DNA from: Allomyces arbusculus
Lineage: Eukaryota > Blastocladiomycota > Blastocladiomycetes > Blastocladiales > Blastocladiaceae
Assembly: GCA_027604705.1 (NCBI GenBank)
Contig: JADHYV010000005.1
Coordinates: 553,726 to 617,725 of the forward strand
Length of the DNA stretch: 64,000 bases
Direction: 5' to 3'
Every line of letters begins with the position of its first letter. Within the stretch, counting starts at the first letter, position 1. Below the pieces are notes generated by a model. It did not search any database and was not told the DNA's origin. It was given only the letters and a program-made list of their open reading frames with translations. The translations under genes and the position numbers were made by a program. Shown in pieces: positions 43,591 to 54,473 of this stretch.

Positions 43591-45222
43591 ATGGTTCACC
43601 ATGCTGCCGAGCCGGCGCCTGCGCGCGACCAAGATCCGAACATTGTCCACGACCCTATGGACATTGACGACGCGCCCGCTCCAGCCGCTCCGGAAGACGC
43701 GGCAGATCATGGCCATGGCAATGCGCCAGCTCCACCACCACAGCCGGCGGCGGGCGTCGACCTCAGCAACGTGTTGACGCTATCACTGGTTATCGGGCAC
43801 AATGCCGACGCTGCGCCGCCTCCGCCCATTTCATTTCACCCTACAGCGACAGCAGCCGTCCATGATGAGGGGCTCAAGGACGTGCTCGCAGGACGACCGG
43901 ATCCGCAAGTGCACGTGCGGTTTTCGGCCATGGAGTTGGTTCCGACGGTGACGGGGACGGAAGCGGACGCGATCATGGAGTCGATGCATCAGCAGTCGGC
44001 GCCAGGTATGCTTCATTGTTGCTTGGGCAGCCGCCCCGATCTTGCTTGAAGCTGACCTGGCGTTTCTGTTCGAATCAGAGCTGTTTGCCAAGTCGGAAAA
44101 GCAGTTCCAGCGACAACTGCGCCACGAGTACCGTGGCGGCGCCATCCCGCCCGGCAAGTACGTCGAAGACGTTGTGCATGACTGCCACGTCTATGAGCTG
44201 TACGCGGTCCGTGGTCCTTGCTTCTTTTTCCACCCACCAGGAGCGCCGGATCTGACCCGTGCATTGCGTTCTAGTCGTCCTTTTTCTACCCCGGCTTCCG
44301 GCTCTTCTTCACGCGTGCCAAATTCCTCGCGCACCACTTCCTCGACCGCGACTCTGCCTCGGTCCTCGCTGACCTCGACGACACCGACGAGCGGTGGAAC
44401 TTCCTGCTCCTCTATCGTCAACCCCCAACCGCCGGGCCGTCCATTTTCGTCGGTCTTCTCGCCGCGTGCACCTTTTTCATGTACCCGCCGTGGCTCGCCG
44501 ACACGGCTACCCACCAGCGGTACCACCGTCGACGCATTTCGCAACTGCTCGTCCTCCCGCCGTTCCAGCGCCAAGGACTCGCGTCGCTCCTCTACTCGAA
44601 ATTCATGTCCCTGAACGCCGCGTCCGCGCACGCGCTCGAAGTCGCCGTCGAAGCGACCACGCCCGCATTCGACGATTTACGCGATATCGCCGACTTGACC
44701 GCGGTCCTCTCGCGCGCGGACCCGAACGCGCCACCGCTGCTGCACGTACCCGAAGTGGAACTCCTCCCGCTCGCCAAGGGCGACCCGTACGCGCGCGCGC
44801 GCGTGCACCGCGACTGCGCGCGGCCCGTGACCGACTTGTGTTTACCGGACGTCGCGCGGGACCGGATTCGTGGGTTGCAGCTCGAATGGAAACTCGAGCC
44901 ACGGCAGGCGGCACGGGTGTGGGAAATGGCGGTCCTCGCAGCGGTACGGGATGCGCGAGTCCCGGTCCCGCACGAGTTGCGGATGTTGGTCAAGCAGCGG
45001 TTGTTTTGGGAGGGGAAGGCCGATTGGGTGGATGTGCCGCGCCGCGAGCGGGTGGAGGTGTTGCATCGGCGGTATGTGGCGGTCATGGAGCGGTACGCAA
45101 GGATCGTGTATGCCGTGCGGGCGCGGGTCGCGGCGCAGAGGGTCACGGAGAAGGGGGTCGGGTCGTGCGCGGGGGCAGGGGATGGGACGCCGGGAGGAGT
45201 GCGGGGGAGGTGGTCGGTGTGA
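43591..45222 (+). CDS. HAT1: Histone acetyltransferase type B catalytic subunit (HAT1), intact copy
   Basis: Exons 43591-44005, 44052-44206 and 44275-45222 (introns 46 and 68 nt), 505 residues. HAT1 acetylates newly made histone H4 (Lys5/Lys12) with the WD-repeat partner HAT2/RBBP7. N-terminal domain: NVLTLSLVIGHN, FHPTATAAVHDEGLKDVLAG and QLRHEYRGGAIPPGKYVEDV with HVYELYA before intron 2. Catalytic domain: SSFFYPGFRLFFTRAKFLA, DDTDERWNFLLLY and the acetyl-CoA loop RRRISQLLVLPPFQRQGLAS (Q/R-x-x-G-x-A, about residues 276-295). A long Arg/Glu-rich helical C-terminus follows. The acidic start (PMDIDDAPAP) is disordered. The start at 43591 aligns with that of the pseudogene copy. The gene is longer than yeast Hat1 (374 residues). 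It is convergent toward the F-box gene, with the DUF4804-like gene between. Confidence 0.9.
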
Positions 45223-46043
45223 GCCGTGGATGCGGATTCGGGTGGAGATGGAGGAGCGGCTACAAAGGAATGAATTGGCGATAGTGCTTCTTCCAAACCA
45301 CAGTGTCAATAGCCGCGGAGATGGTCCAACTAGACTTCATGATACGGCAACGCATCATCGTATCAGATGACTAGTCTATTCAATGCGCAAAGTATCAGTG
45401 CGGGTGCAAAAGTGATAAAGCATGGACAAACACGTGAAGATACTTGCAGGATATTGGACCGTCAGACAGCCGGCTGGACGGGCATTGCTGGCGATTTGAA
45501 AGCAGACGCGCAGTCCAACAGTCGGGCGATATTCCCTTGGATGCACACATTTATTCACTCGTTGCCATTCTCATAAACAATCAAAAAGCAAGAGCACAAA
45601 ACGGACGCGCTGCTGCCAGCTTTATGACCGCCAGCACACTGGTGGCGGGGTGCAGGAGACTCGGAGATGCGGGAGAGGCAGCAACATTATTGTTTGCGTT
45701 GCATGAGCCAGGAGCAAAATGAAAAGTATTGCTTCCATGCAAAATCCAATCCATGGAATTTTGAAATTATTCCAGTGCTCCAGCGCCTGGATATGCGTGA
45801 GGAGTGTGTGCCTACCACGCACAGGTCGTCAGTGACATGCTTGCAAGGCACGTCCAATTTCACAAATCCCTGGGATCAGAAAGTCAGAAAAATGCGACGT
45901 GGGCTGAAAAATGTCTGAGCTCTGGCCGGCTGGCTGGTAATTTCGCTCGGGCGGTTGGCATGCCGATGTTGTGACATAACTCTCACAGTGCCCAACACAC
46001 TCGACGTGAAGTGTAGTCTCCACACCCTCACGAGTCCCCGCAT
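45223..46043. other. AT-richer intergenic region between HAT1 and the DUF4804-like gene
   Basis: 820 bp clearly lower in GC than the flanking genes and without a supported reading frame. It forms the left flank of the intronless DUF4804-like gene. No terminal repeats or target duplication were seen by eye. Confidence 0.4.
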
Positions 46044-47375
46044 ATGGCCGACCGTCAATCGAATGACGCGCATCCAGGGCCGACAGACAAGACCGCCGAC
46101 GCGATTATTGTTGAGTTGCTCGCAGCCTCGGCCCGCTTCCAAAAAGCTGTGCGCGAGATTCCGACCAAGAACAACCAGATTGCCGCGTTTACCGACCCGG
46201 CCGACCGCTCCATTATTGCTCGTGCTGCCAAAACGACGCGCATTCTCGTCCCGCATCGCGCGATTGCGCTCATGGACGCGTTCCTGACGCGCAAGCGCAG
46301 TCACGGCGTGCCCACTGAGCAGCGCCTCTATGCGACCATGGATTGGCGCGCGCTAGTCCAGCGTCTCATCAAGTGTCGCCCTCTCGCCTTCTACCTGGCA
46401 AGCGATAGCGCTCTGACCCGCGACGGTGTGTCCCTGCACGGCAATGCGATCTGGAAGTCGATCGAAAATCGCCCACCGAAACTGCCGCTCGCCGAGTACC
46501 TGTCGTATGACGAAATGGCCATTTCGGCACTCGTGGCTGTCTCGACGCCGACGCTGTTCATCAACGATGGCAGCCGCGGCAATGTCGGTCGCAAGGGTCG
46601 GCTGGAGACGTTTGAGCGGTTTGGCATTTACATTGCTGTCGTTGGTGCCCGCTTCGAGGTGGACGATGAAATGGAGGCGCGGTTCATGCTCGGCACGGTC
46701 GGAATCCCGCCCCCGTCGTCCAATTCGCTCGAACCCGAGTGGTTGGCGTTTTACGGTGCCGACGAGACCGACCGCAAGTTGCTTCCGCTCTATCCCAATC
46801 CCGTGCCGGACGCGACACGTGTTCTGGACGCGGTACGGTACCGGCGTCGCATGCGCGCGACGTTCGACCTGATCTTGGCCGAGTGCGCGTCGCGCAGTGC
46901 CGAGTACCACCAGCCCGCGTACTTGCGGCTCTTGGGCCTGGGCCTTGGCGCTTGGGCCGTTCACAAGGCCAAACAGACGGCGCTCTACGTCGGCGAGTTG
47001 CTCGAAGCGGTCAAGGCCTCGTCGTACACGACCGACCAGCTCGCGTGCGTCGACTTGCTTCGATTTGACCTGTCGCTTTTGGATTTTGCTCTGCCGGAAA
47101 CCGTCACGACGCGCAACGGTGCCCAAGTGGCACTGCGTGCATCGCGTGATAACCCGGCAGCCCTGCTGCCCGAGCCGTACCACGGCAAGTGTCTTCTTGT
47201 CACGACCTATCCATGGGATGGGAATTCCTTTCCCGGGAACGAGTACTGGCTGGGAGCACTTGCCGCCAGCGGTGACCCGGCGGCCGCGTGTTGCTCACTG
47301 ATTCCGGAACTGCAGAACCCATACATCAACTCGGGGTTGCTGGACCGGATTGTCGTGCATGGTCATGATGAGTGA
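46044..47375 (+). CDS. DUF4804-like protein, intronless
   Basis: Single exon, 443 residues. It has features I associate with the DUF4804 family. The N-terminal half has YLSYDEMAISALVAVSTPT, LFINDGSRGNVGRKG and TFERFGIYIAVVGARFE. The C-terminal half has LRLLGLGLGAWAV, LLVTTYPWDGNSFPGNEYWL and ASGDPAAACCSLIPELQNPY. The family occurs in some bacteria (Legionella-type among them) and scattered eukaryotes, and has no assigned biochemical function. The sequence lacks a signal peptide and membrane helices, so a cytosolic enzyme is likely. The gene is intronless among intron-rich neighbours and sits in AT-richer flanks between HAT1 and the F-box gene. It is absent from the inverted copy of that pair at 16-19 kb. 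Horizontal acquisition is possible but unproven. Confidence 0.6.
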   Translation: MADRQSNDAHPGPTDKTADAIIVELLAASARFQKAVREIPTKNNQIAAFTDPADRSIIARAAKTTRILVPHRAIALMDAFLTRKRSHGVPTEQRLYATMDWRALVQRLIKCRPLAFYLASDSALTRDGVSLHGNAIWKSIENRPPKLPLAEYLSYDEMAISALVAVSTPTLFINDGSRGNVGRKGRLETFERFGIYIAVVGARFEVDDEMEARFMLGTVGIPPPSSNSLEPEWLAFYGADETDRKLLPLYPNPVPDATRVLDAVRYRRRMRATFDLILAECASRSAEYHQPAYLRLLGLGLGAWAVHKAKQTALYVGELLEAVKASSYTTDQLACVDLLRFDLSLLDFALPETVTTRNGAQVALRASRDNPAALLPEPYHGKCLLVTTYPWDGNSFPGNEYWLGALAASGDPAAACCSLIPELQNPYINSGLLDRIVVHGHDE

Positions 47376-47804
47376 ACGATTGTTGTAGAGTTATAAATTG
47401 TCCATTTTTTTCCGACATTTGTCAGTTGACAAGGAGTGACGCTCGCTCTGCAATTTCACGATGATGCGGACAACAATAAAGCTTCCATTTTCACCGCGGT
47501 ATTTTGTATTGACAGGGGACGATCGCATACTGGTGGCTCATGGAATGGTGATGGCGACGTTTCTAATGATAAATAATGCAAGCGTTGGAATCGAGGTGTT
47601 GATGTGCTGCCGCGCTTCTGCTCCAGATGTCATGCTCGTGGACTAGCATCCCTGGCCCACGACCGCCTTGACTGCATCAGCGGGCTGGATCAGATTGTTG
47701 GGGGAGAGAGAAATGAGGATCGGGTAAGGAGAGGTTCATTTCGACGATACAGACATGAAATCAACCAACCAGCAACACGAACACAAACCACCATTTCCAG
47801 GCTT
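47376..47804. other. Convergent 3' flanks of the DUF4804-like and F-box genes
   Basis: 429 bp of AT-richer sequence with no supported gene; both neighbours end here. Confidence 0.45.
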
Positions 47805-49919
47805 TCAATTCGCGACCATAATTTGCCCAACAATACCATCTGCTGCGAGCGCTTGGACCATGGCCTCAATGTGCTTGAACGCTTCCGTATCAATAACGCT
47901 CACAGGCACTCGCACTTCGAGCGGGAACGGATCACGCTGGCGCTCACGCACCTCCACCGCATCATCCTCACCAACCCACGGCCGGCATTCAACACACCAT
48001 CGAGCCACGTTCGTAATCTCCTGGATCATTTGCTCAACGTCGTTGAACTCGCGCAGCTCGACCACGAGCATGTGCACAATCTTCTTCCATCCAGCGTGGT
48101 TCTGTTGGAAGTCCATGGATGGAATGACGCCCCACAACGCGTTCTTCTGCACATACACGAGCCGCCATTCGGCCAGTGGCGCGTCGTCCTCGTCAAACGC
48201 GAACGGCGCTTCATCAATGTGATAGAGCCGTGGCATGTGCGAGAGGAATTCGGCGAGCTGCATGCTAAATTCGCCCGTGATGCGTTCGAGTGTCGGCAAG
48301 CATGCTGCAGGCAGCGAGCGCAAAGTTGACGGTGGTTGTTGGCCAACGTCGTTTTGATCCGAAATGAGACTCGCACTGAGTTCAACATGTTCGAGGGAGG
48401 GCAAGGCGCGGTCAGAGAACGTTGCTAACGTTTCGGCCGAGATGATCAAGTGCGTGACAGGTGCCAGAATTGGTGCGCTGTCATCAATCCATTCCACGAG
48501 CGGCGGGAGCGTCAGCGTCGTGAGATTGATGAGCACGTCGAGGTTGACGCCGGACATCATGATGGGAAGCAACTCCGAGCCTCGAGAAATCGACAGGGTT
48601 TGAATCGACGGCCACATTGCGTCTGGCACAGGCATGTGCCAATATCCTTGTTCAATCCACATGGCAACATTGGCAAGACGTGGGGCAACAAGACAACGCG
48701 CAAGTGCAGCAACTGCGTGGGCGTTCCCGCGCAGCGAAATCAGGTTCGGGCATGGGCTGGTCGTAAACAATTCAGTGACCATACCCGGTGGAGCCCACCC
48801 TTCTACTGAAAGCGACTCGAGAGCAGGAAGACCTGGGCTGCCAGCAGCAAGTTGGAAGAAGACGGTCGTTTTGCCCGTAAACTGTCGCAGCTCGCACCAG
48901 AGGGGCATGTGTGGTGGGTCAAGTTTTGCGGACGCAAAAATGTCGGCTTGCAAGGTGGCAAGGCTGCTAAGCGTGCCGGCGTACTGCGCAATCGCACTCG
49001 GATGCAACTGCGCTGCAGTTACCGAAAGCGACGCGAGCTGCAGCGCTTTTGGCAACGCTTCCAAATTGCCAACGTGACTATTCGACACTTGAATCTTGAT
49101 CGCAAGACTGCGCAAATGCGGCAGCTCAATCGATTGGGCAACTTGGTTCCAGCTCTGATCGACCGTCAGGTTCAGCGAGGTCAACGCTGCGCTCCACGAA
49201 ACAAGCGCCGACGCGACAGAACGAGTTGGTGAGCACTCCGCCATGGCAAGCTCGAGCCACGCAACATTGGGCAACGATGCAGCAAGTGTCTCGAGAACAA
49301 CGCCGGGTCCTTGCGCGCGTTTGAGCGGGTTGCTCTTTGCAGCGTCGCGCACTGCAACTGATTCGGTCAGCGACAGCGCCATGATCTGGTCGGCCGCAAC
49401 CAGCCAAAATCGGTCGTCATGGCGAGAGCACGGTACGGGAACAATCGGCACGCACGCATCCTGCGTGTCGAATTTGGGAAGACCGAGTGTTTCCGTGAGA
49501 CGTTTCCCGTCTGGCCCGTTTCGATTCTTCTTCTCAAACGCAATGATGGGTGCGGACTGGCGGCCGAATCCGTTTGCAACAATAGTCCACCGCATCGGGA
49601 GGACAGGCTTTTGGCCTCGACGCTCTGACAACTTGTCGAAAGCAGCATCAAGACTCAACTTGACGTAAAATCCCGCCAAAGCATCGTCAATAGCAGCGCG
49701 CCACGCGCGGGAAACGCGACGCAGGTCAAATAATGTTAGCGCCGTCGATGAAGGCACTCGAAGATGATGGTCGACATGGTCTTGGTCGGAAGCAGTCACG
49801 ACAAGGAAGTCGACGATAATGCGGAGCACATCAAGTGGAAGCGTGGCGAGAGTTGCTGGCGCTGCCGTGGTCGACGTGAATTCACCGGCCTCATGGCTCG
49901 TGATGACGGCTTGGTCCAT
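47805..49919 (-). CDS. F-box-like/LRR protein, intact copy
   Basis: Single exon, 704 residues from the ATG at 49919. Near the N-terminus, TLPLDVLRIIVDFLVV with HHLRVPSSTALTLFDLRRVS and RAWRAAIDDALAGFYV has the LP-x-x-V/I-L-x-x-I-x-x-x-L and L-x-x-V-S-R-x-W-R layout of an F-box-like domain. The rest consists of leucine-rich repeats of irregular length: LPNVAWLELAMAE, LVSWSAALTSLNLTVD, LPHLRSLAIKIQ, LPALESLSVEGWAP, CPNLISLRGNA, SIQTLSISRG and LPSLEHVELSASL. F-box/LRR proteins usually recruit substrates to SCF ubiquitin ligases, but the substrate is unknown. Lower GC than its neighbours and the absence of introns suggest a rapidly evolving family. The pseudogene at 16.5 kb is a second member. 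The N-terminus before the F-box is a short Thr/Ala-rich leader. Confidence 0.7.
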   Translation of the reverse strand: MDQAVITSHEAGEFTSTTAAPATLATLPLDVLRIIVDFLVVTASDQDHVDHHLRVPSSTALTLFDLRRVSRAWRAAIDDALAGFYVKLSLDAAFDKLSERRGQKPVLPMRWTIVANGFGRQSAPIIAFEKKNRNGPDGKRLTETLGLPKFDTQDACVPIVPVPCSRHDDRFWLVAADQIMALSLTESVAVRDAAKSNPLKRAQGPGVVLETLAASLPNVAWLELAMAECSPTRSVASALVSWSAALTSLNLTVDQSWNQVAQSIELPHLRSLAIKIQVSNSHVGNLEALPKALQLASLSVTAAQLHPSAIAQYAGTLSSLATLQADIFASAKLDPPHMPLWCELRQFTGKTTVFFQLAAGSPGLPALESLSVEGWAPPGMVTELFTTSPCPNLISLRGNAHAVAALARCLVAPRLANVAMWIEQGYWHMPVPDAMWPSIQTLSISRGSELLPIMMSGVNLDVLINLTTLTLPPLVEWIDDSAPILAPVTHLIISAETLATFSDRALPSLEHVELSASLISDQNDVGQQPPSTLRSLPAACLPTLERITGEFSMQLAEFLSHMPRLYHIDEAPFAFDEDDAPLAEWRLVYVQKNALWGVIPSMDFQQNHAGWKKIVHMLVVELREFNDVEQMIQEITNVARWCVECRPWVGEDDAVEVRERQRDPFPLEVRVPVSVIDTEAFKHIEAMVQALAADGIVGQIMVAN

Positions 49920-50647
49920 GTCAAGTAATCCTTGGTCTCGTGGAAATGCGGACAGTGCCGTTATGCTGTGATGAGTGAAAAGTATGTGAGGTCGGCGCCT
50001 TGCTCGCCAACGCGATTTTGTCGTTCTTGAAGGCGGTCCAATCAAGAAGAAACAGCCTCAACACGACACCCAATCGACACTGTTTGGCCAACGACTCTCG
50101 ATCGACGCCCAATCGACGTTCAGCCGCGTACGAGAAGCTGCAGTTCGTCAGAATGTTCTTTTCCAAGGCTTTTACACACAGAACGAGCTGTCCTGATTCG
50201 AGTCCAGTTATATATCCTGGTGCCGCTCATATTCTGCGGACGATTTTTTATCACACCTTCTCTCCGTGAAAATCTGTTACGGTCAAAGCGCATCTAGACT
50301 TGCAGCAGCGATTGTGGTTGCATGCACTGTCTCTGCATGAATGAGCCACTCTGCGACTCGGAGTTTGGTGCACGTCCATTACGTCGCATGGTACTTTATG
50401 CACAGGCCGCCCCGGCTCGATCTCGCTCAGAAGACGTGGCTGAGTGCCATCATAGGTATTGATTGGGCTCCGGACGCCGCTTGCGATGCCTTGTGAGGTT
50501 TGTGCAGACACACACTTGTGGTGCTTTTCGGTGCGTCCAAGTCAAATGCAGATGCGCTTCCACGTCAAACAGGGCCTTTTGTTGTGATGTCAGCAACATG
50601 TGCTCGCGGTTTGTTCGGTTGCGATACGCCAAATGCAGAGTGCCGAG
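49920..50647. promoter_or_regulatory. Divergent promoter region of the F-box-like gene and PEX6
   Basis: 728 bp separate the two divergent start codons. TATATATCC near 50209 on the plus strand is a candidate TATA element. No reading frame here is convincing. Confidence 0.45.
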
Positions 50648-53600
50648 ATGACCGACAGAACCGACCACCACCAACACCTCCACCAACCCGCTCCCGAGCA
50701 CGCACGCACCAACGGCACGGCAACGGCCAAAGTAACATCGAAAGCACCAGCGACACCAAAGACATCCTCGACAGCCATGCCCGACAACGCTGCGACGCCA
50801 CGCGCACAAGCAGCGCGGTTGAAGCCGCAAACTTGGCGTGCAGAGCTCGTCGACCCACCTACCAATGGAAACAAGCATGACGCTGCGTCCAATTATGTCT
50901 CCATTGATGTAACCGTCTCGACATACGCGACCGTGCCGCGACCGCGACCTCGCACGTTCCAGCGCGTCCTTGTACCTGCACCAAGGGAGGAAAACGCGCC
51001 GATTGCCATCCGTCATGATTTGCTCGCCGCTCTCGGCATGCGCGAGTACGCCTGGCGGCTGGACAAGGTCGCAGGGCCCGTAATCCACCCTGGCAACGTG
51101 CCGGAACTGGATGCGGTCGCAGTCGGCGTGCCCGACGCTGAATTCGACCATGTTACGACCAACGGTACGCGATTTGGACGCGCTCTCGTCATTTCGACGC
51201 ACTCTCATTCATTTATGAATTTTTAGACGTTCGCTCCCGCTTGCTCGGCACGGTGATCACGCCCGGGCTCGACGGTATTGTCAGCTGCGGAACGACCGCA
51301 CGCCAAGGACGTGTGGCGACTACCACCAAGATCCTGCTTGTCAAGCAATCGCGGGCGCCACCATCGCTCTCGTCTGTCGCGGCTCCGCGGTTGCCACCAG
51401 CCTACGTCGTTAAACCGGTCCCGACCGCAGGAACGCACGACCTGTGGCGCGCGTGCGCCGATGGCGCGTTCGACTTTACGCTGCCACTCGGCGTGCAGAT
51501 TGCACAGTGCCCGCTGTTCGTCATTGCCGCAAGTTTCGGCTCCATAGAATTGGACGTCAAGACGACCGCTGCCGTCTGGCCCGCGCACGAGCTGCTCGTC
51601 GACCCATTGTTGACGGGCGATGACGTTGTGTTTGTCTCGCCTAACGTGGGTGAGGCTCTTGCTGTCGCAAACGGCTCGCTCGTGCGCGTTTCGACCGAGT
51701 CCACGGCACGCGTGTTCCGGCTGTCGTTTTGTAACTGGACCGCTCCCGCGGCCATTTCGCCCATCGCGGCCCACCATCTCGGAATCGACACGCAGTGGGG
51801 CGGCTCTGGACCGGATGCGCTCGTCACGCTGACGCCGTGCTTCCGCGAGGACTTGCCGGCCGCCAACGAGGTGCAACTCGCGCTCGTGCAGGCGCCCGGT
51901 ATGGACAAGCAGCACGTGCTTGACGCAACACTACCAGCTGTCGCTGCATGGCTGACCACTACACGCGGCAAGTGGAAACGTATTGTCGACCGGAACGACG
52001 TGCTCGCGTTTGACGTGCCCAACCACGTCCTCAACACGATGCGCATGGCGCGCGCGACCAAAGTGGATGTGGGCAACGTCGCGATTCTGAACGCGTGGTG
52101 GGATCAACCCCGCACTACCGGCGCGTGCACGACGGTCGTATTTACCGTGGCTCAGATCCTCGCCGACGGCGAGCCTGGACCCTGGACGACTGACGCATCG
52201 ACGCGCATCATGCACCGCGGCGTTGTCCCCGCACGCGTGCCAAGACCTTCTCTGGCGCCAACGGCGCGCGCGCTCACGCATCCAGTCATCGATCTGATCG
52301 GGTCTGGCCTCGACCCACGCGCCGCCGCGCTCGCCGTCCTCTTACACGGACCCCCCGGGTCGGGTAAAGCCGCACTCACGCTCGCCGCGGCACGCCGCGC
52401 GGGTGCCGTCGTGCACGCGCTCTCGTGCCACGCGCTTCCGCGCGACCCGCAGCGTGCTGCCGACATGGTCGCGAGCGAAGTGCGCCGGCTGACAACCACA
52501 GCCGCGACCCCGCGCGATGTGCGCACGAGCACGGTCCTGCTCCTCACGCACATTGACGACTGGTGTCGCGGGAAAGACGCGGGTGCACAGGCTGCGCTCG
52601 TACCGGCGTTGCGTGCCGCTCAAGACGCGATGCCGCTCGTAGCGACCGCCAAGGACTTGGACAAGGTCGGGCGTGACGTCAAGGCTGCGTTCTCGCACAT
52701 GGTCGAAGTCCCCGTTCCGGCGCTGCAGGAACGCGCGACGCTCTTGCGTGAGTGTGCGCTCGCCGAAGGAGTTGTGCTTGCCCCGCGCACCGTGCAGCGC
52801 GCGGCCGCACAAACAGCTTCCTTGACGCCGCGCGACTTGCAGCACGTCGTGGCCTCGGCCGCAGCGGAAGCTCATCGCGTCGGTGGCGGTGTCGTTGACG
52901 TGACTGTTCCGTGGCCGACACTCGCCGCCGCGCTCGACAAGCACCGCGCGCACCAGGCCGACGTGCTTGGCGCGCCCAAGATCCCGACCGTGCAATGGGC
53001 CGACGTCGGTGGGCTCGCCAACGTCAAAAAAGAGATTCTCGCCACGGTCCAGTTGCCGCTGCAGCACCCGGAACTGTTCGCGTCGGGCGTCAAGCAACGG
53101 TCGGGCGTGCTCCTGTACGGCCCGCCTGGGACTGGCAAGACGCTTGTGGCCAAGGCCGTCGCCACCGAATGCCAGCTCAACTTCCTCTCCGTCAAGGGTC
53201 CCGAACTGATCAACATGTACATTGGCGAGTCCGAGGCCAATGTGCGGCGCATCTTCCAGCGTGCACGCGAAGCCGCGCCCGCCGTGATTTTCTTTGACGA
53301 ACTGGACTCGGTCGCGCCCAAGCGCGGCGAAAAGGGGGATGCTGGTGGGGTCATGGACCGGATCGTCTCGCAGCTGCTGGCGGAACTCGACGGGATGAGT
53401 TCCACGGGCGCACAGATCGCGCCCGTGTTTGTGATTGGCGCGACGAACCGGCCCGACTTGCTCGACGAGGCCCTCCTCCGTCCGGGACGGTTCGATACTC
53501 TCGTCTACCTTGACGTGCCGTCGACCGACGACGCACAGCGACACGTGCTGCAGGCGCTCACGCGCAAATTCCCGCTCGCCGAGGGACTCGATTTGGACGA

Positions 53601-54105
53601 GGTCGTACACCATTTGCCGTTCTCACTTACGGGCGCCGACTTGTACGCGCTCGCATCGGACGCGATGCTGCATGCGCTCACACGGTGCATTCACGCCGCG
53701 GAAGCCGCGGGCGAGGACGCAAATGCGCACGACGCGAGTTCTGTGCAGGTCGGGATCGACGATTTCTTGAGCGCGCTGAACGCGCTCACCCCGTCCGTGT
53801 CACCTGCGGAACTCGCGCATTATCGGACACTGCAGGCACGGTTCAGTAACAGCAAGGAACCGAATGGCGCCGCTGCCGCCGCGCCGGCCGGGTCGGCGGG
53901 CGCGAATGGGGCTGCGTCGTCCGCGTCGGGCTCGCGCGAGTCGCTGGTACCGGGAATGTTTGTCAAGTCGATGAGTTTCCATGAGGGCGCGGTGATTGAT
54001 TTGACGGCGGACGGCGTGGAGGCCCCGAGTGCGAATGGGGCTGGCGCGTCCGGGTCAGGGTCAGCGCCGATCAACAAGGGTAAGGGCAAGGCCAGGGCGC
54101 GCTAG
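50648..54105 (+). CDS. PEX6: Peroxisomal AAA-ATPase PEX6
   Basis: Exons 50648-51164 and 51227-54105 (62-nt intron, GTACGC ... TTTTTAG), 1131 residues. With PEX1 it forms the heterohexamer that extracts ubiquitinated PEX5 from the peroxisome membrane and recycles it. N-terminal domains (~1-500) are divergent. D1 has a Walker A-like HGPPGSGKAAL at ~546, but its Walker B equivalent reads VLLLTHIDDW, without the usual Asp-Glu. D2 is canonical: VQWADVGGLANVKKEI, LLYGPPGTGKTLVAKAVA (~804), INMYIGESEANVRRIF, FFDELDSVAPKRGEKGD (Walker B ~859), then ATNRPDLLDEALLRPGRFD. The degenerate D1 and intact D2 fit the known PEX6 pattern. A C-terminal Ala/Gly/Ser tail ends with KGKGKARAR. The fungal length is usually ~1000-1200. 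N-terminal residues 1-70 (His/Thr/Ala) are disordered. Confidence 0.93.
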
Positions 54106-54473
54106 AGGTGGAGCATAACGATGCCGGGGCAAATATATTCAGTTTCATGAATAGTTTGTTCTTGCTCGAACACCGGTCGCAAGTCACCGGTCGCAAGTTG
54201 GAGCGACTGTGTTGGCGCGGGATCGCGGGGGGGCTGCACTGCTACGGCATCATGATCTGGCCAACACTGTCGATGTTGTGGAGCGGTAGAGAGCTTCGCA
54301 AGAAACTCAAACAATGCTCTTAGAAGCAAAAACGGCAACGAAAAGGCAGAATACACAGCATGTCCAGCTCTCACACCAGAACAGGACTTGCTTCAAACAC
54401 GACATCTATTCTCTGCGACATCTACCCTCTGCTGTTCATTGCAAAACGCGACCTCAAAACACCCAACAAACAA
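54106..54473. other. Convergent 3' flanks of PEX6 and the GPI-anchored protein gene
   Basis: 368 bp, AT-richer than the genes; no reading frame supported. Confidence 0.45.

Noticed and set aside
44191-45309. Minus-strand frames across the intact HAT1
   Set aside because: Complementary-strand by-products of the HAT1 gene.
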